64,000 nucleotides of DNA from Synechocystis sp. PCC 6714 (GCF_000478825.2 NZ_CP007542.1:2914001-2978000), one strand, 5' to 3'; positions 28,066 to 38,516 are shown, counted from the first letter of the stretch. A program made the numbers and translations. Notes: generated by a model not told the origin, from the letters alone.

Positions 28066-31000
28066 TTAGTCATGGGCTAAGCAAACGCTAACAATTTGCC
28101 AGGGGTTAACATTCTTAGTATTATCCTCCGGTTGAGATTCTTCCAACAGATTTAACCTGGTTTGGACATTGTGTTCAAAAGCTGTGGATAGTGATAATTG
28201 GGCTGATTCTCCCATCATTTCGTAACAACGCACCACCCACTGGTCAGGATTATCTTCCCTAGGCTTGAGGGCCATTAGACAAAGATTTTCACTACCAAGG
28301 TTTAACCAGGATTGCCCTGGCAATAATTTTTGACTTGATAAAGAATTCAACTTTTCAGGAAAATAGGGTCGCAGAGGACGATGGATACCGTAGCCCATTG
28401 CCACTGTTTTTGCCGATCGCCAATCTCCCTGGTGGGGATAAAAATAATAGCTAAATTGATGCCTGCCGCGGTCAGCATTGGGATCGGGCCAAACGCTACT
28501 CCGAAGCAGAGTTAAACGCATCAAATTATTTTTCACGTCACAACCATATTTGCAGTTATTGAGGAGACTAACGCCATAATTTTGCTGGGAATCAGTTAAT
28601 GAGAACCAATGTTGATGGGGCACCTCCCATTGGGCTTTTTCCGTCTTCGTTTGAGGATTAGTTCGGCGATCGACTACCGCACAGGGAGCTTCTGTGGTAA
28701 AAATTTCACTTTGTAAGGCCAGCGGAAAGGCCGCCTTCACCATCACATGGGTTTCTCGCCAATCCACTTCAGTTTTAATTTCCAGTAATGGAGAATCTTT
28801 AGTTAAGCAATAATCCTGGGTGAAAACTGATTGTTGAAATTTTTTCACCACTCGCAAACGCCAACGTAGGGGACCATGTTCCAGCCATTGCCAGTCCACT
28901 AATTGGGCAGAAGGTAAAGGATAATTTTCATAGTTAGGGTCGATGTTCCAAGCATCCCAATATTGGCCTTGATCTTGGAAAAACTGTAATTGATTACCAT
29001 TGCCGACCAAAATTTTCCGTTGATTAACTAGATCATAAATGCTTGCTATTTCACCATTTTCTAAGTCAATTTCTACTTTCAGCAGGCCATTATTCAAAAT
29101 GGGTTCTTGGCTTAAAGGCGGTAATTGCTGGCGATCGGATAAAGAATCTTTTTCTCTTAACCAGTAATACTTACAGGTCAAAGGTGGTGAGTCAACTAAA
29201 AATATTAGACTATCTTCCGCCGTGATTTGACTATTAACCAACGTTTTTGTTTGCCCATCATAAACTTGATATTGTTTACCTTGTTTAATGGGAATTTCCA
29301 CAAGCTGGTTTTGTGGCCAATGGAGAGGATTAAAAATTAATAGTGGTGTCCCTTGCTCGACAAAATCATGGGGATAATCAATCTGAGCGCTAAGATGTCT
29401 TAAAGCCTGACTAATTATTTGATTACTGGTTTGGTAAACTTCTTGCCAAGATTGATTGGCAGTAACAAACACTTCAGGAATGGATGTGCCGGGTAAAATG
29501 TCATGGAACTGATTTAATAAAACTTTTTTCCAAGTTAATTCTAGTTCTTTTTTGGGATAGTTATAGCTCCCTAACCAACTAGCAAAAGTACTCCAAAGTT
29601 CCGCCTCATATAGCAAATGTTCACATTGACGATTAGATAATTTCTGGTCAGCGTGGACAGTGAAACAGCCCCGATGCAGTTCCAAATACAATTCCCTTTC
29701 CCAAATGGGAAAAGACTGATCTGGCTGTAACACCTGTTTAATGCTAGCTAAAAAATCTTCAGCCCTTGCTGTATTAATAGTTGGAAAAAATTCTGAGTTT
29801 TGCCATCGTTCTTTCATTCGCCACATATCCCGACTAGGCCCTCCCCCATGGTCCCCTACTCCCGGTAGCCACAGGCAATGCTTCAAACCAGTTTGATTCT
29901 GCCAGCGGTTGGCATAATTAGCCATTGGTAACGGTTGATTATCCATTACCCCAGCTAGGTTAGGTGGAGACATCACTGTGAAAATTTTCGTACCATCCGG
30001 CGATCGCCAATGGAAAGCCCCATGGGGAAAAGGATTCGTGTCATTCCAGTGGAGTTTACCGGTAACGAAATAGTCAATGCCCGCCTGCCGAAAAAATTGG
30101 GGTAGCTGACCACAGAAACCAAAACTATCAGGTAACCAAGCAACTTTGCTAATTTGACCAAACTTTGCTTCAAAATACCTTTGGCCATAAAGCAATTGGC
30201 GAGCTAGAGATTCGCCGCTGATAATATTTGCTTCCGGCTCAATCCACATGCCCCCTAACAGTTCCCAGCTTCCTTGTTGAACGGCTTTTTGAATTTGCCC
30301 AAATAATGCCGGTCGATTTTCTTCAATCCATTGGTATAAAACCGGACTGGTGTGGCCAAACACTAGATCAGCAAACTCTGTTTGTAAATTAATGACCGAT
30401 TGAAAAGTTCTTTCCCCTACTTCCCAAGTCTCCTCCAACGGCCATAACCAAGCCATATCTAAATGGGCGTGACCTAGTAAATTTATTTGTTGTTGTCTCA
30501 ATTGTTCAGTGAATGGTAACAATTTTTGACGCAACAATATTAATGATTGATCAAACCTACTTTGATCAGTAACTTGTTGCCACGGAATTTGTTCTAGAAC
30601 TTGGCTGAATTCAGCTACTTTTTCTGGTTCAAATTGGGTTAAATATAAACCTAATACTTCAATTTCATCAGCGATAAATCCCGGATCTAGTGCTGGATAT
30701 TGCCGCTCAAATATCAATTGAGATTGCATCAATCCACCAATGTCATGGCCAGGACTGGTTAACTTTAACGCTACGGTAAATGTTTCACCAATTTTGGCAT
30801 TATCAGTTAACAAAACTCTAGACTTAGAATCAAATAAATCTCCAGCCTGAGCTAAATTACCATTGACAAAAATCTGAGCATCCTTAGCCCACCAAGTTAA
30901 AGCTAACCGTAACGTCAAGCTATCTAAAGGATAGTCAGCCAAAGCCTTCGGCACGGTAAAATTTTGGGCAAACCATTGGATTTTTTCACCTTTTTCCCAA

Positions 31001-31182
31001 ATCAAGTAACCTTTTTTGTTAACTTTCCCCAATGGATAGGTTTGCCAATCAGCAATTTCCCAAGGCTCACCAGGCAAGCAACACCAATGGCTCTGGCAAT
31101 TTTGCTGACACAAACGCCTTAGTTGTTCCAGCACCAGGGCGGCACTAATTTCTGGTAGTAGGGGATTCAACGATTCTGTCAT
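28066..31182 (-). CDS. Glycoside hydrolase family 38 alpha-mannosidase
   Basis: 1038 residues. An N-terminal domain precedes the GH38 catalytic domain (from about 240), where GHAHLDMAWLWP holds zinc-binding His/Asp residues and AWLPDSFGFCGQLPQFF holds the nucleophile Asp (PDSFGF). The long C-terminal beta domains follow, with conserved pieces such as LLNNCKYGCDV and SYYFYPHQGDW. No signal peptide is visible, so it is probably cytoplasmic, trimming mannose-containing glycans. Its ATG overlaps the stop of the upstream kinase gene by one base (TAATG), implying translational coupling. Confidence 0.92.
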   Translation of the reverse strand: MTESLNPLLPEISAALVLEQLRRLCQQNCQSHWCCLPGEPWEIADWQTYPLGKVNKKGYLIWEKGEKIQWFAQNFTVPKALADYPLDSLTLRLALTWWAKDAQIFVNGNLAQAGDLFDSKSRVLLTDNAKIGETFTVALKLTSPGHDIGGLMQSQLIFERQYPALDPGFIADEIEVLGLYLTQFEPEKVAEFSQVLEQIPWQQVTDQSRFDQSLILLRQKLLPFTEQLRQQQINLLGHAHLDMAWLWPLEETWEVGERTFQSVINLQTEFADLVFGHTSPVLYQWIEENRPALFGQIQKAVQQGSWELLGGMWIEPEANIISGESLARQLLYGQRYFEAKFGQISKVAWLPDSFGFCGQLPQFFRQAGIDYFVTGKLHWNDTNPFPHGAFHWRSPDGTKIFTVMSPPNLAGVMDNQPLPMANYANRWQNQTGLKHCLWLPGVGDHGGGPSRDMWRMKERWQNSEFFPTINTARAEDFLASIKQVLQPDQSFPIWERELYLELHRGCFTVHADQKLSNRQCEHLLYEAELWSTFASWLGSYNYPKKELELTWKKVLLNQFHDILPGTSIPEVFVTANQSWQEVYQTSNQIISQALRHLSAQIDYPHDFVEQGTPLLIFNPLHWPQNQLVEIPIKQGKQYQVYDGQTKTLVNSQITAEDSLIFLVDSPPLTCKYYWLREKDSLSDRQQLPPLSQEPILNNGLLKVEIDLENGEIASIYDLVNQRKILVGNGNQLQFFQDQGQYWDAWNIDPNYENYPLPSAQLVDWQWLEHGPLRWRLRVVKKFQQSVFTQDYCLTKDSPLLEIKTEVDWRETHVMVKAAFPLALQSEIFTTEAPCAVVDRRTNPQTKTEKAQWEVPHQHWFSLTDSQQNYGVSLLNNCKYGCDVKNNLMRLTLLRSSVWPDPNADRGRHQFSYYFYPHQGDWRSAKTVAMGYGIHRPLRPYFPEKLNSLSSQKLLPGQSWLNLGSENLCLMALKPREDNPDQWVVRCYEMMGESAQLSLSTAFEHNVQTRLNLLEESQPEDNTKNVNPWQIVSVCLAHD

Positions 31183-34100
31183 TATTCATCTGCACTTATG
31201 GCGGCCAAATTCAGCAACACTTCTCCCCTCATTAACCGTTGACTGGCTTCCAATAAAGTTTCTTCAATGTAGGGTTTCACAAAGTAACCTTTGGCTCCTT
31301 TTTCCGCAGCCATACGTTGCATTTTTTGTGCCCCCCGGGAAGTGATCATGGCCACTGGAATACGGGAAAGATTGGGGTCTTCCTGAATGCGCTCCAGCAG
31401 TTCCAAACCGTTCATACGAGGCATTTCAATGTCACAGAGGATCAAATCACAGGGCAGGCCAGATTTAAGTTTTTCCCAAGCATCCTGGCCATCCCGGGCG
31501 GTTTCCGTATGGTAGTCGGCTTTTTTGAAAGTCATGGACAGCATTTCCCGCACCATAACCGAGTCATCAATGATTAATACTGTGGAACGGAGGGTACCGG
31601 GGGTACTTTCCACAATGGTGGGAGCCTCTTCGGAGAAACTACCCCGGGCTTTTTTGAAGCGGGAAAGAATAGAGCTGGTTTTGCGGGTACTCCCTGGTAA
31701 CAGCACTTCCCCATTCAACATCCGGTTGGCCGCATCCAAAATATCTTTTTCCGTATAGGGCTTGGTGAAATATCCCGTTGCCCCCAGTTTGGCTGCTACT
31801 TTACGATGGCGATCGGCTCCCCGGGAGGTGAGTAGAGCCACTGGAATAGAGCAAAGTTCTTCGTCTGCCTGGAGCTCAGACAGCAGTTCCAAGCCATTCT
31901 TGCGCGGCATTTCAATGTCACAAAAAACCAAGTCACAGGGCAAACCTGACTTTAACTGTTCCCAAGCTTCCTGGCCATCCCGGGCCTGTTCCACCCGGAA
32001 ACCAGCCTTTTTAAAACTGAGGGACAACAATTCCCGCACGGTAATGGAGTCGTCCACAATCAGCACAGTGGGATCCATATGCACTTCGTTGGCGGTGGGG
32101 GTGAGGGTTTTGCGCCATAGTCCACCGCTGCTGTCGGTGCGGAGCCGCCCTTGGGCTATTTCGATCAATTCCAAAACGTCGGCAATGGGCATGATGCTCC
32201 CATCCCCCCGTACGGTAGCCCCAGCAATGCCTGGGGGTTTGGGGATAGGGCCCTCAATTTGTTTGATTACTATTTCTTCTTCCCCCAATATCTGGTCTAT
32301 CTGGAGGGCCAGGAGGTTACCGGAACTGCCCCGGGCGATAATCACCCGCACCACATCATCCTCTTGTTTGCCGCCATAGACACTACCCCGGCTCAGTTGA
32401 CGGTTGTAGTTGAGCAAGTCTTTGAGGGGATACAGAGGTAAAAGTAGGCTTTCTTTGCCATATTTGACACATTTTTGACCATCTTCATCGATGACAATGT
32501 CCCTGGGGAGATAGTCCCTAGTATCTTCTACTCCGTCCATAGGAAAAGCAATGCGAGCCCGATCGCTTAGACAACAAAGGGCTTTGCAAATACTGAGGGT
32601 GAGGGGCAAACGAATGGTAAAAGTGGTGCCTTTGCCCACGGTGGAGTCAATGCTGATCGCCCCGCGAATGTCAATTAAACTAGTACGCACTACGTCTAGC
32701 CCTACGCCCCGGCCAGCAAAGTCGTCGGCTATGTCTTTGGTGCTAAAACCAGCATGGAACAAAAGATCGTAGACTTCCGATTGGGACAGGCTCTGGGCCT
32801 CCATCCGAGTAATTAATCCTTTTTCAACTGCCTTTTGTTTGACTTTTTCTGTATTTATGCCGGCCCCATCGTCAGAGACTGTGATCAACGTTTGGTTCCC
32901 TTGGAGAAATGCCCGCACTGCCAGATGGCCCTCCGGAGATTTACCCAACTTTTGTCTTTCTGTAGGGGTTTCAATGCCGTGGGTAATGGCATTATTGACC
33001 AGGTGGGTCATGGGGTTGTAAAGATGTTCTAGGATCATCTTGTCGATGAGCACATCGCCCCCTTCTACTTCCAATTTGACCTTTTTATTGAGTTTCATGG
33101 AAACTTCCCGGATAGCCCGTGGCAGGCGATCAGCCGTTTGGGTGAAGGGCACCATACGGGATTTAGTCATTCCCTCCTGGAGTTGGGTAGTTACCTGTCT
33201 GAGGGTTCGCGCCACTTGGTCCGTTTCATCCACTAGATACTGGATATCCGAAGCTGATTCCCGCACCCGCACAATTAACTCAATCATCTCCTGGGAAAGG
33301 AGGTGGAAGCCCGTAAAACGATCCATTTCCAGCGCGTCCAAGGGCTGGTCATTCATAGTGGAGGAGCTAGAAGCGGTTACCCTAGCATCAGGGTAGGTGG
33401 TTTTCGAGGAGTGGTGTCGGCCACCAGCGCTACGGCTGGCTAACAGGGCCCCTTCTAACAAAGTTCTTTCATACAAATCTTGCATACGCCCCCCCACATC
33501 GCTGAGGTTTTGGGCCTGGTTGAGCAGATTATCCAAAAATTGGCGCAAACGCTCCTGATCCTGTTCGAGGCGGTTCCGTTTAACTACAAGTTCCCCGATT
33601 AAGTTACTCAGGTTATCCAGTTGTTTAATGGGTACCCGCATGGTTTGCTCAAAACTACGGGATTTAACCTGACGGGGGCGGACTGGTAGCCGGGTACTGC
33701 CCACATTAGCTATGCCTCCCCCCAGACTACTATCAGCCTGTTCTAGAAGGGCTTCGAGGTCTTTAAATTCATCCTCATCTTCTTCTTCGACGGCCACCGG
33801 CACCCGGAAAGGATGACTGATGGTGCTAAAGGATTTCTGCACCGGCGTGTCAATGAGGCTTTCTAGTTCTGCAAAGGAAAAACTTGGATCAAGGACAGGC
33901 GCATCAATCAGACCGTCCAGGTCATCGATGTCGGCAAAAAGCAGCACCTTGCCCTCTATCACATCCGTCGGGGGACCACTGGCAAAGTCGGGTAAGCCGG
34001 GGCTAGTGGCGTTGGGTTCGACCGCATCTCCCACTCCCAGTAGATCCTGCAACTCGGCTAGGTCTTCGGCATCTAGGCCGCCACTGGTTTGGTAAGCCGG

Positions 34101-34451
34101 GGCGACGGGTTCAGCCTCCATCATTTGGTCAATTTCTAGCCAACTGGAGCTTTCAAAGGGGTCGATCGCCGTTGAGGGGGGATCTTCTTCGGCAAATAAC
34201 GCATCTAGTTCCGCTTCGGGGGAATTGAAATCCAGGGTCATCCGTACCGGCTCTTCTTCCTGGGAAGGGGGGGCAGTGCCAAATCCATCTCCTTGGATGA
34301 TGGTGGGTTCTCCCTCAAACAGATCGCCAAAATCTAATTCCTCAATGCCCTTATTTTCCTCCTCACCGCCAATGAGGGAAGTAAAGGCGTCTTCCTCATC
34401 TTCCTCAAACCAATTTTCAAATGCCTGGGCTGGGTTGGGATCGCTATTCAT
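31182..34451 (-). CDS. pilL-C: CheA-like hybrid histidine kinase lacking HPt, with two receivers (PilL-C type)
   Basis: 1089 residues. Residues 1-260 are acidic and low in complexity, with no HPt domain. A CheA dimerisation helix pair (from about 268) is followed by the HATPase domain (N box HLYNPMTHLVNNAITHGIE near 474; DDGAGIN; GRGVGLDVV near 579), a CheW-like domain (about 620-770), REC1 (about 792-905) and REC2 (about 952-1075), both with DD, a central Asp (CDIEMPR) and KPY. This matches PCC 6803 Slr0322 (Hik43), the C-terminal half of a split PilL used in pilus function and transformation. The phosphorylated His would be on a separate protein. Confidence 0.88.
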   Translation of the reverse strand: MNSDPNPAQAFENWFEEDEEDAFTSLIGGEEENKGIEELDFGDLFEGEPTIIQGDGFGTAPPSQEEEPVRMTLDFNSPEAELDALFAEEDPPSTAIDPFESSSWLEIDQMMEAEPVAPAYQTSGGLDAEDLAELQDLLGVGDAVEPNATSPGLPDFASGPPTDVIEGKVLLFADIDDLDGLIDAPVLDPSFSFAELESLIDTPVQKSFSTISHPFRVPVAVEEEDEDEFKDLEALLEQADSSLGGGIANVGSTRLPVRPRQVKSRSFEQTMRVPIKQLDNLSNLIGELVVKRNRLEQDQERLRQFLDNLLNQAQNLSDVGGRMQDLYERTLLEGALLASRSAGGRHHSSKTTYPDARVTASSSSTMNDQPLDALEMDRFTGFHLLSQEMIELIVRVRESASDIQYLVDETDQVARTLRQVTTQLQEGMTKSRMVPFTQTADRLPRAIREVSMKLNKKVKLEVEGGDVLIDKMILEHLYNPMTHLVNNAITHGIETPTERQKLGKSPEGHLAVRAFLQGNQTLITVSDDGAGINTEKVKQKAVEKGLITRMEAQSLSQSEVYDLLFHAGFSTKDIADDFAGRGVGLDVVRTSLIDIRGAISIDSTVGKGTTFTIRLPLTLSICKALCCLSDRARIAFPMDGVEDTRDYLPRDIVIDEDGQKCVKYGKESLLLPLYPLKDLLNYNRQLSRGSVYGGKQEDDVVRVIIARGSSGNLLALQIDQILGEEEIVIKQIEGPIPKPPGIAGATVRGDGSIMPIADVLELIEIAQGRLRTDSSGGLWRKTLTPTANEVHMDPTVLIVDDSITVRELLSLSFKKAGFRVEQARDGQEAWEQLKSGLPCDLVFCDIEMPRKNGLELLSELQADEELCSIPVALLTSRGADRHRKVAAKLGATGYFTKPYTEKDILDAANRMLNGEVLLPGSTRKTSSILSRFKKARGSFSEEAPTIVESTPGTLRSTVLIIDDSVMVREMLSMTFKKADYHTETARDGQDAWEKLKSGLPCDLILCDIEMPRMNGLELLERIQEDPNLSRIPVAMITSRGAQKMQRMAAEKGAKGYFVKPYIEETLLEASQRLMRGEVLLNLAAISADE

Positions 34452-34460
34452 CGCTTCTGG

Positions 34461-35399
34461 CTACTCTTCCACACGGTATCCAAATTCTAACAACTGCTGG
34501 CGGGACTGCCGCCATTTTGGCTCAACTTTCACAAATAGTTTCAGGTAAATATCCCCGGCAATCAATTTTTGGATTTGTTGCCTAGCCGCACTGCCGATCG
34601 CCTGGAGCATACTGCCCTTCTGGCCAATGATAATGCCCTTTTGAGAACCCCTTTCCACTGTAATGGCGGCAAAAACATTGGTGCGTTGGGGCGTTTCTTC
34701 CACCTTTTCAATGGCGATCGCCACAGAATGGGGCACCTCCTGGCGGGTGAGCAATAAAATCTGTTCTCGAATTAACTCCGCCATAATGAAACGTTCCGGC
34801 TGATCAGTGACCAAATCCGGTGGATAGTAATAGGGTCCAAGTTCTAACTTAGCTGACAAGGCCCTCTGGAAATTAACTAACCCTTCCCCCGTCAAAGCAG
34901 AAAATTTAAAACAGGGCCAGCCGTAACTTTCTGTCAGGGTTTCATAGCTAGCATTAATTTTCTCCCCCTCTTCCCGGGGCTGTTGATCCTGTTTATTGAG
35001 TCCCACCACCACTGGGGCATCGCCCTTTTGGAGCAAATCCACCACAAATTGGTCTCCCCGGCCCAAGGGCACACTACTATCGACCAAAAAAACGATCAAG
35101 TCAACGCTATGGATAGCTTGGATCGCATTTTTAACCAATACCCGTCCCAATTCATGGTGGGGCTTATGGATACCAGGGGTATCAAGCAAAATCATCTGGC
35201 AAGTGGGGGTCGTCACAATGCCCCGTAAACGGTTACGGGTAGTTTGGGCCACGGGGGAAGTGATGGCGATTTTCTGTCCCACCAGTTGGTTCATCAGCGT
35301 GGACTTGCCCACATTGGGGCGGCCGACAATGGCCACAAATCCGGAACGAAAATCCGGCGGGGCTAGGGGAATGCTGGTGCTGGGCTCGAGAATATCCAT
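34461..35399 (-). CDS. era: GTPase Era
   Basis: A 312-residue GTPase that binds 16S rRNA and assists 30S ribosome maturation. The G domain has GRPNVGKST (G1), TTRNR (G2), DTPG (G3), NKQD (G4) and a SALTGEG G5; the C-terminal KH domain contains IIGQKGSMLQAIGSAARQQIQKLI. I chose the ATG at 35399; the frame continues to a TTG at 35411. The stop is 9 bp before the pilL-C start, so it leads the five-gene minus-strand run. Confidence 0.94.
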   Translation of the reverse strand: MDILEPSTSIPLAPPDFRSGFVAIVGRPNVGKSTLMNQLVGQKIAITSPVAQTTRNRLRGIVTTPTCQMILLDTPGIHKPHHELGRVLVKNAIQAIHSVDLIVFLVDSSVPLGRGDQFVVDLLQKGDAPVVVGLNKQDQQPREEGEKINASYETLTESYGWPCFKFSALTGEGLVNFQRALSAKLELGPYYYPPDLVTDQPERFIMAELIREQILLLTRQEVPHSVAIAIEKVEETPQRTNVFAAITVERGSQKGIIIGQKGSMLQAIGSAARQQIQKLIAGDIYLKLFVKVEPKWRQSRQQLLEFGYRVEE

Positions 35400-35893
35400 C
35401 AAAAAAATCAAACCCGGAAAGGTTCGGCTCTAGAAACCACGGAGAAAAAGCTTTCGAGATTTGGCGGTTTGGAGTAAAAATCCACGGTGCAAAAGGCAAT
35501 TTAGAAAGGTTTTTTCAGTCTGACAGAAAACCATGTTGGGTTAACCCCACTGTGCCATTCGGTAATCCTTCATCTTAGCCCTTGTGGAATCTCTTAATAA
35601 TTCGTCATCATGGGGATATTGATTTTTTCGGTATCTTCTAGTTATGCGGCTGTAGGAGCGTGGTCCTAGTTTTGGAGGCAATACCCCAGGCCAAGACCAC
35701 AAAAATTGTTAATCATTCCTGAACTTTGTCACCATTTACCCCGTCTAAAGGCCCACTCGCTAGGACTTGGTGTAAAAAATTGACCACTGCACTACCCTAT
35801 TCTCCACCATCAATGACTTAGTCTAAGGCATTTTTGGGAAAGATGGTAACAGTGACAGTTATTCTGTTGCTCTTCATTAAGGAGTCATTCCGA
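35400..35893. promoter_or_regulatory. Divergent region between era and sigB
   Basis: About 490 bp without a supported gene. It must contain the era-operon promoter (left) and the sigB promoter(s) (right). The sigB start is preceded by AAGGAG at about 35879-35884. A small inverted pair, AACAG...CTGTT, lies at about 35849-35870. I cannot assign a sigma, NtcA or heat-shock site with confidence. Confidence 0.4.
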
Positions 35894-36880
35894 ATGCCCA
35901 CCGCCAATCTCTCCTCCCCTACTTCCACCCCCACTTTCACCGCCGATATGGTGAGGTCCTATCTCCATGAAATTGGTCGGGTTCCCCTATTAACCCACGA
36001 GCAAGAAATCATCCTCGGTAAACAAGTTCAACAAATGATGGCTCTGCTGGGGCAGAGAACGGCCTTGGCCGAAAAGCTGGGCAGAGATCCCTCCGATGCG
36101 GAATGGGCCGAAGCCACTGATTCGTCCGTAGCCAAGTTACAACGCTACCTCAGCCAGGGGGAACGGGCCAAGCGGAAAATGATTGAGGCCAATCTCCGCC
36201 TAGTGGTGGCGATCGCCAAGAAATATCAGAAGCGGAACATGGAATTTTTGGATTTAATCCAAGAAGGAAGTTTGGGGCTGGAACGGGGTGTAGAAAAATT
36301 TGATCCCACTAAGGGCTACAAATTCTCCACCTATGCCTACTGGTGGATCCGTCAGGCCATTACCCGGGCGATCGCCCAACAGGGCCGCACCATCCGCCTA
36401 CCGATCCATATCACCGAAAAGTTAAACAAAATCAAAAAAACCCAGCGTGAACTCTCCCAGCAGTTGGGCCGCAGTGCCACCCCCGCCGAAGTGGCCCAGG
36501 CATTAGAAATTGACCCGAGCCAAATTCGGGAATACCTCAGCCTCTCCCGCCAACCTATTTCCCTGGATGTGCGGGTGGGGGACAACCAGGATACGGAATT
36601 GTCAGAATTGTTGGAGGATGAAGGGGCTTCCCCCGATGCCTATATCACCCAAGAATCCATGCGCCAGGATTTGCAAAATCTGTTGGCGGAACTGACCCCC
36701 CAACAACAGGCGGTGTTAACCATGCGCTTTGGGCTTAACGATGGCCAGGAGCTTTCTTTGGCAAAAATTGGCCAGCATCTCAACATCAGCCGGGAAAGAG
36801 TGCGTCAGTTAGAAAACCAAGCCCTTACCCAACTGAAGCGCCGACGGGCTAATATGGCAGAGTATATTATCGCCAGTTAG
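35894..36880 (+). CDS. sigB: Group 2 RNA polymerase sigma factor, SigB type
   Basis: 328 residues from the ATG at 35894, which has AAGGAG upstream. The sigma-70 regions are complete: 1.2 ([21 protein letters not shown]), 2.1-2.4 ([20 protein letters not shown] through [18 protein letters not shown]), region 3, and 4.1-4.2 ([39 protein letters not shown]). No region 1.1 is present, as in group 2 factors. It resembles PCC 6803 SigB (heat, dark, nitrogen responses). The frame continues to 35834, adding a hydrophobic stretch [17 protein letters not shown]; a database length of 345 would include it. SigB rather than SigD is from memory. Confidence 0.85.
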   Translation: MPTANLSSPTSTPTFTADMVRSYLHEIGRVPLLTHEQEIILGKQVQQMMALLGQRTALAEKLGRDPSDAEWAEATDSSVAKLQRYLSQGERAKRKMIEANLRLVVAIAKKYQKRNMEFLDLIQEGSLGLERGVEKFDPTKGYKFSTYAYWWIRQAITRAIAQQGRTIRLPIHITEKLNKIKKTQRELSQQLGRSATPAEVAQALEIDPSQIREYLSLSRQPISLDVRVGDNQDTELSELLEDEGASPDAYITQESMRQDLQNLLAELTPQQQAVLTMRFGLNDGQELSLAKIGQHLNISRERVRQLENQALTQLKRRRANMAEYIIAS

Positions 36881-36920
36881 TCGCTCAATTACGGTGCCAT
36901 TTGGCCAGAATATGGCCAGG

Positions 36921-38516
36921 CTAAATAGGACTGAGTTCTTTTCCCTCCATCCTTGTTGGGGGGAAATTTTTTTTATCCGGCAAAGGGGAGGTGAGGGCAG
37001 TTTCCAGGTCAGCTTTGCCTAGGCGCTGTTCCAGAATAGCTAATACCCCTCGACCGAAATCCTGGGGGTTTTGTTGCCAAGCTTGAAGACAAACTTCGCC
37101 AAAAAATGAGCCGAGGGGTTCGGGGTTCCAGAGTAGTTTTTTGGCTGTCCAGGGCATCATGCTCATGGGATCGTAGCCTGGCTTGAGGATTTCTTTATCT
37201 AGAGCATAGGTTTCCAGGTGGGTGTGGGGTTGCAGGCCAATAAAAAAGATGGCTGGTTCTACTTTGTCTGCCCCAAAAATGGCTTCTAATTCCCGATGGT
37301 AGGCAATGGTTTGGCGGATGGTATCTAAAGTTTCGTCAATAACATTAAAGGAATAGTTAACGGAAACTAAATCATTAAAGCCCGCATTCTTAAGATCCCG
37401 GCAGTTTTGCAATACAGTGCGGAGATTGTAGCCCATACGCATTTTTCGGACCAATTCCTGGGAACCACTGGTGATGCCAATTTCAAAATAATTCATTCCC
37501 GTTTGTACCATTAATTCGCACAACTGCGGTGTTAAATTATCAGCCCGGATATAGGCTGCCCAATGGATGTCATCCATGCCCGAAGCGGCGATCGCCTCCA
37601 GCAATTCCACCACATCATCAATGAAAACCTTAGCGGGGATAAATTGGGCATCGGTGAACCAAAAATTGCGGATGCCCCGGTCATAAAGTTGCCGCATTTC
37701 CTTCACTACTTCGGCGGCGGGGTTAATGCGAACCTGTTTCCCTTCCACCACGGTGTAAACGCAGTAACAGCAGTTGTGGGGACAGCCCCGCTTAGTTTGT
37801 ACCCCAAGGTAAAAATCATCTTCCTGGAGATAATAGTCAAAGGCTGGCCAAATGGATTCAATGTAATCGTAGTCACAGGCGGTTTTGACCATGGGACTGG
37901 GTTGTTCATGGATTAACCGAGGCCGGGGTTGGGTTTGCCCCACCACGTAACACCGCTCATCCTCAATGGCTTGTCCCCGCAGATATTTTTCCAGTAGCGT
38001 TTCCCCTTCTCCCACGGAAACAATGGTCCCCGTTGGCAACTTAGTTTTTAGCTGTTCGTAGAAAACACTAACGGCCCCGCCACCAACAATGATTTGGGGA
38101 TCGGCACAATACTTTTTTGCCCTTTGCAAACCCCGCTTTATTAAGCCTAAATTACGCCATAATTCACCATAATAGGCGCTGGTTACCTTCAGTCCCCCTA
38201 ATGCGCCCCTTAACTTAACCAAAGGATTTTTAGCGTAGTAAAACTCAAACGCATTCTGTAAAGGATTACCGCCCCTACCCCCCACCGGCGCATAAATTTG
38301 AATATCCCGCCAGGAAAAAACCAAAATTGTCGGCTGAAATTGGTCAATGCAATCATCCAAAGCCCGGTTAAAGTCCAGTGGGGGAATGGTGCCCAAGTCA
38401 AAAATGCGTTGGGCGATCGCCGGAAAACACTTATGAACATGGTCCGCCAGGTAAACCACCCCAATGGGAAAAATGGGATTGCAAGGGAGACGAACGTACA
38501 GTAGGCGATCGGTCAT
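36921..38516 (-). CDS. B12-binding radical SAM protein
   Basis: 531 residues. The N-terminus (LPCNPIFPIGVVYLADHVHK) and the segment around GGGAVSVFYEQLKTKLPTG are a degenerate cobalamin-binding domain of the B12-radical SAM family. The radical SAM core starts at RGCPHNCCYCVYTVVEG (CxxxCxxC variant, binding the 4Fe-4S cluster), followed by FWFTDAQFIPAKVFIDDV and AAYIRADNLTPQLCELM. Such proteins often methylate or rearrange unactivated carbons; the substrate here is unknown. It is convergent with sigB and divergent from the DUF1830 gene. Confidence 0.88.
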   Translation of the reverse strand: MTDRLLYVRLPCNPIFPIGVVYLADHVHKCFPAIAQRIFDLGTIPPLDFNRALDDCIDQFQPTILVFSWRDIQIYAPVGGRGGNPLQNAFEFYYAKNPLVKLRGALGGLKVTSAYYGELWRNLGLIKRGLQRAKKYCADPQIIVGGGAVSVFYEQLKTKLPTGTIVSVGEGETLLEKYLRGQAIEDERCYVVGQTQPRPRLIHEQPSPMVKTACDYDYIESIWPAFDYYLQEDDFYLGVQTKRGCPHNCCYCVYTVVEGKQVRINPAAEVVKEMRQLYDRGIRNFWFTDAQFIPAKVFIDDVVELLEAIAASGMDDIHWAAYIRADNLTPQLCELMVQTGMNYFEIGITSGSQELVRKMRMGYNLRTVLQNCRDLKNAGFNDLVSVNYSFNVIDETLDTIRQTIAYHRELEAIFGADKVEPAIFFIGLQPHTHLETYALDKEILKPGYDPMSMMPWTAKKLLWNPEPLGSFFGEVCLQAWQQNPQDFGRGVLAILEQRLGKADLETALTSPLPDKKNFPPTRMEGKELSPI

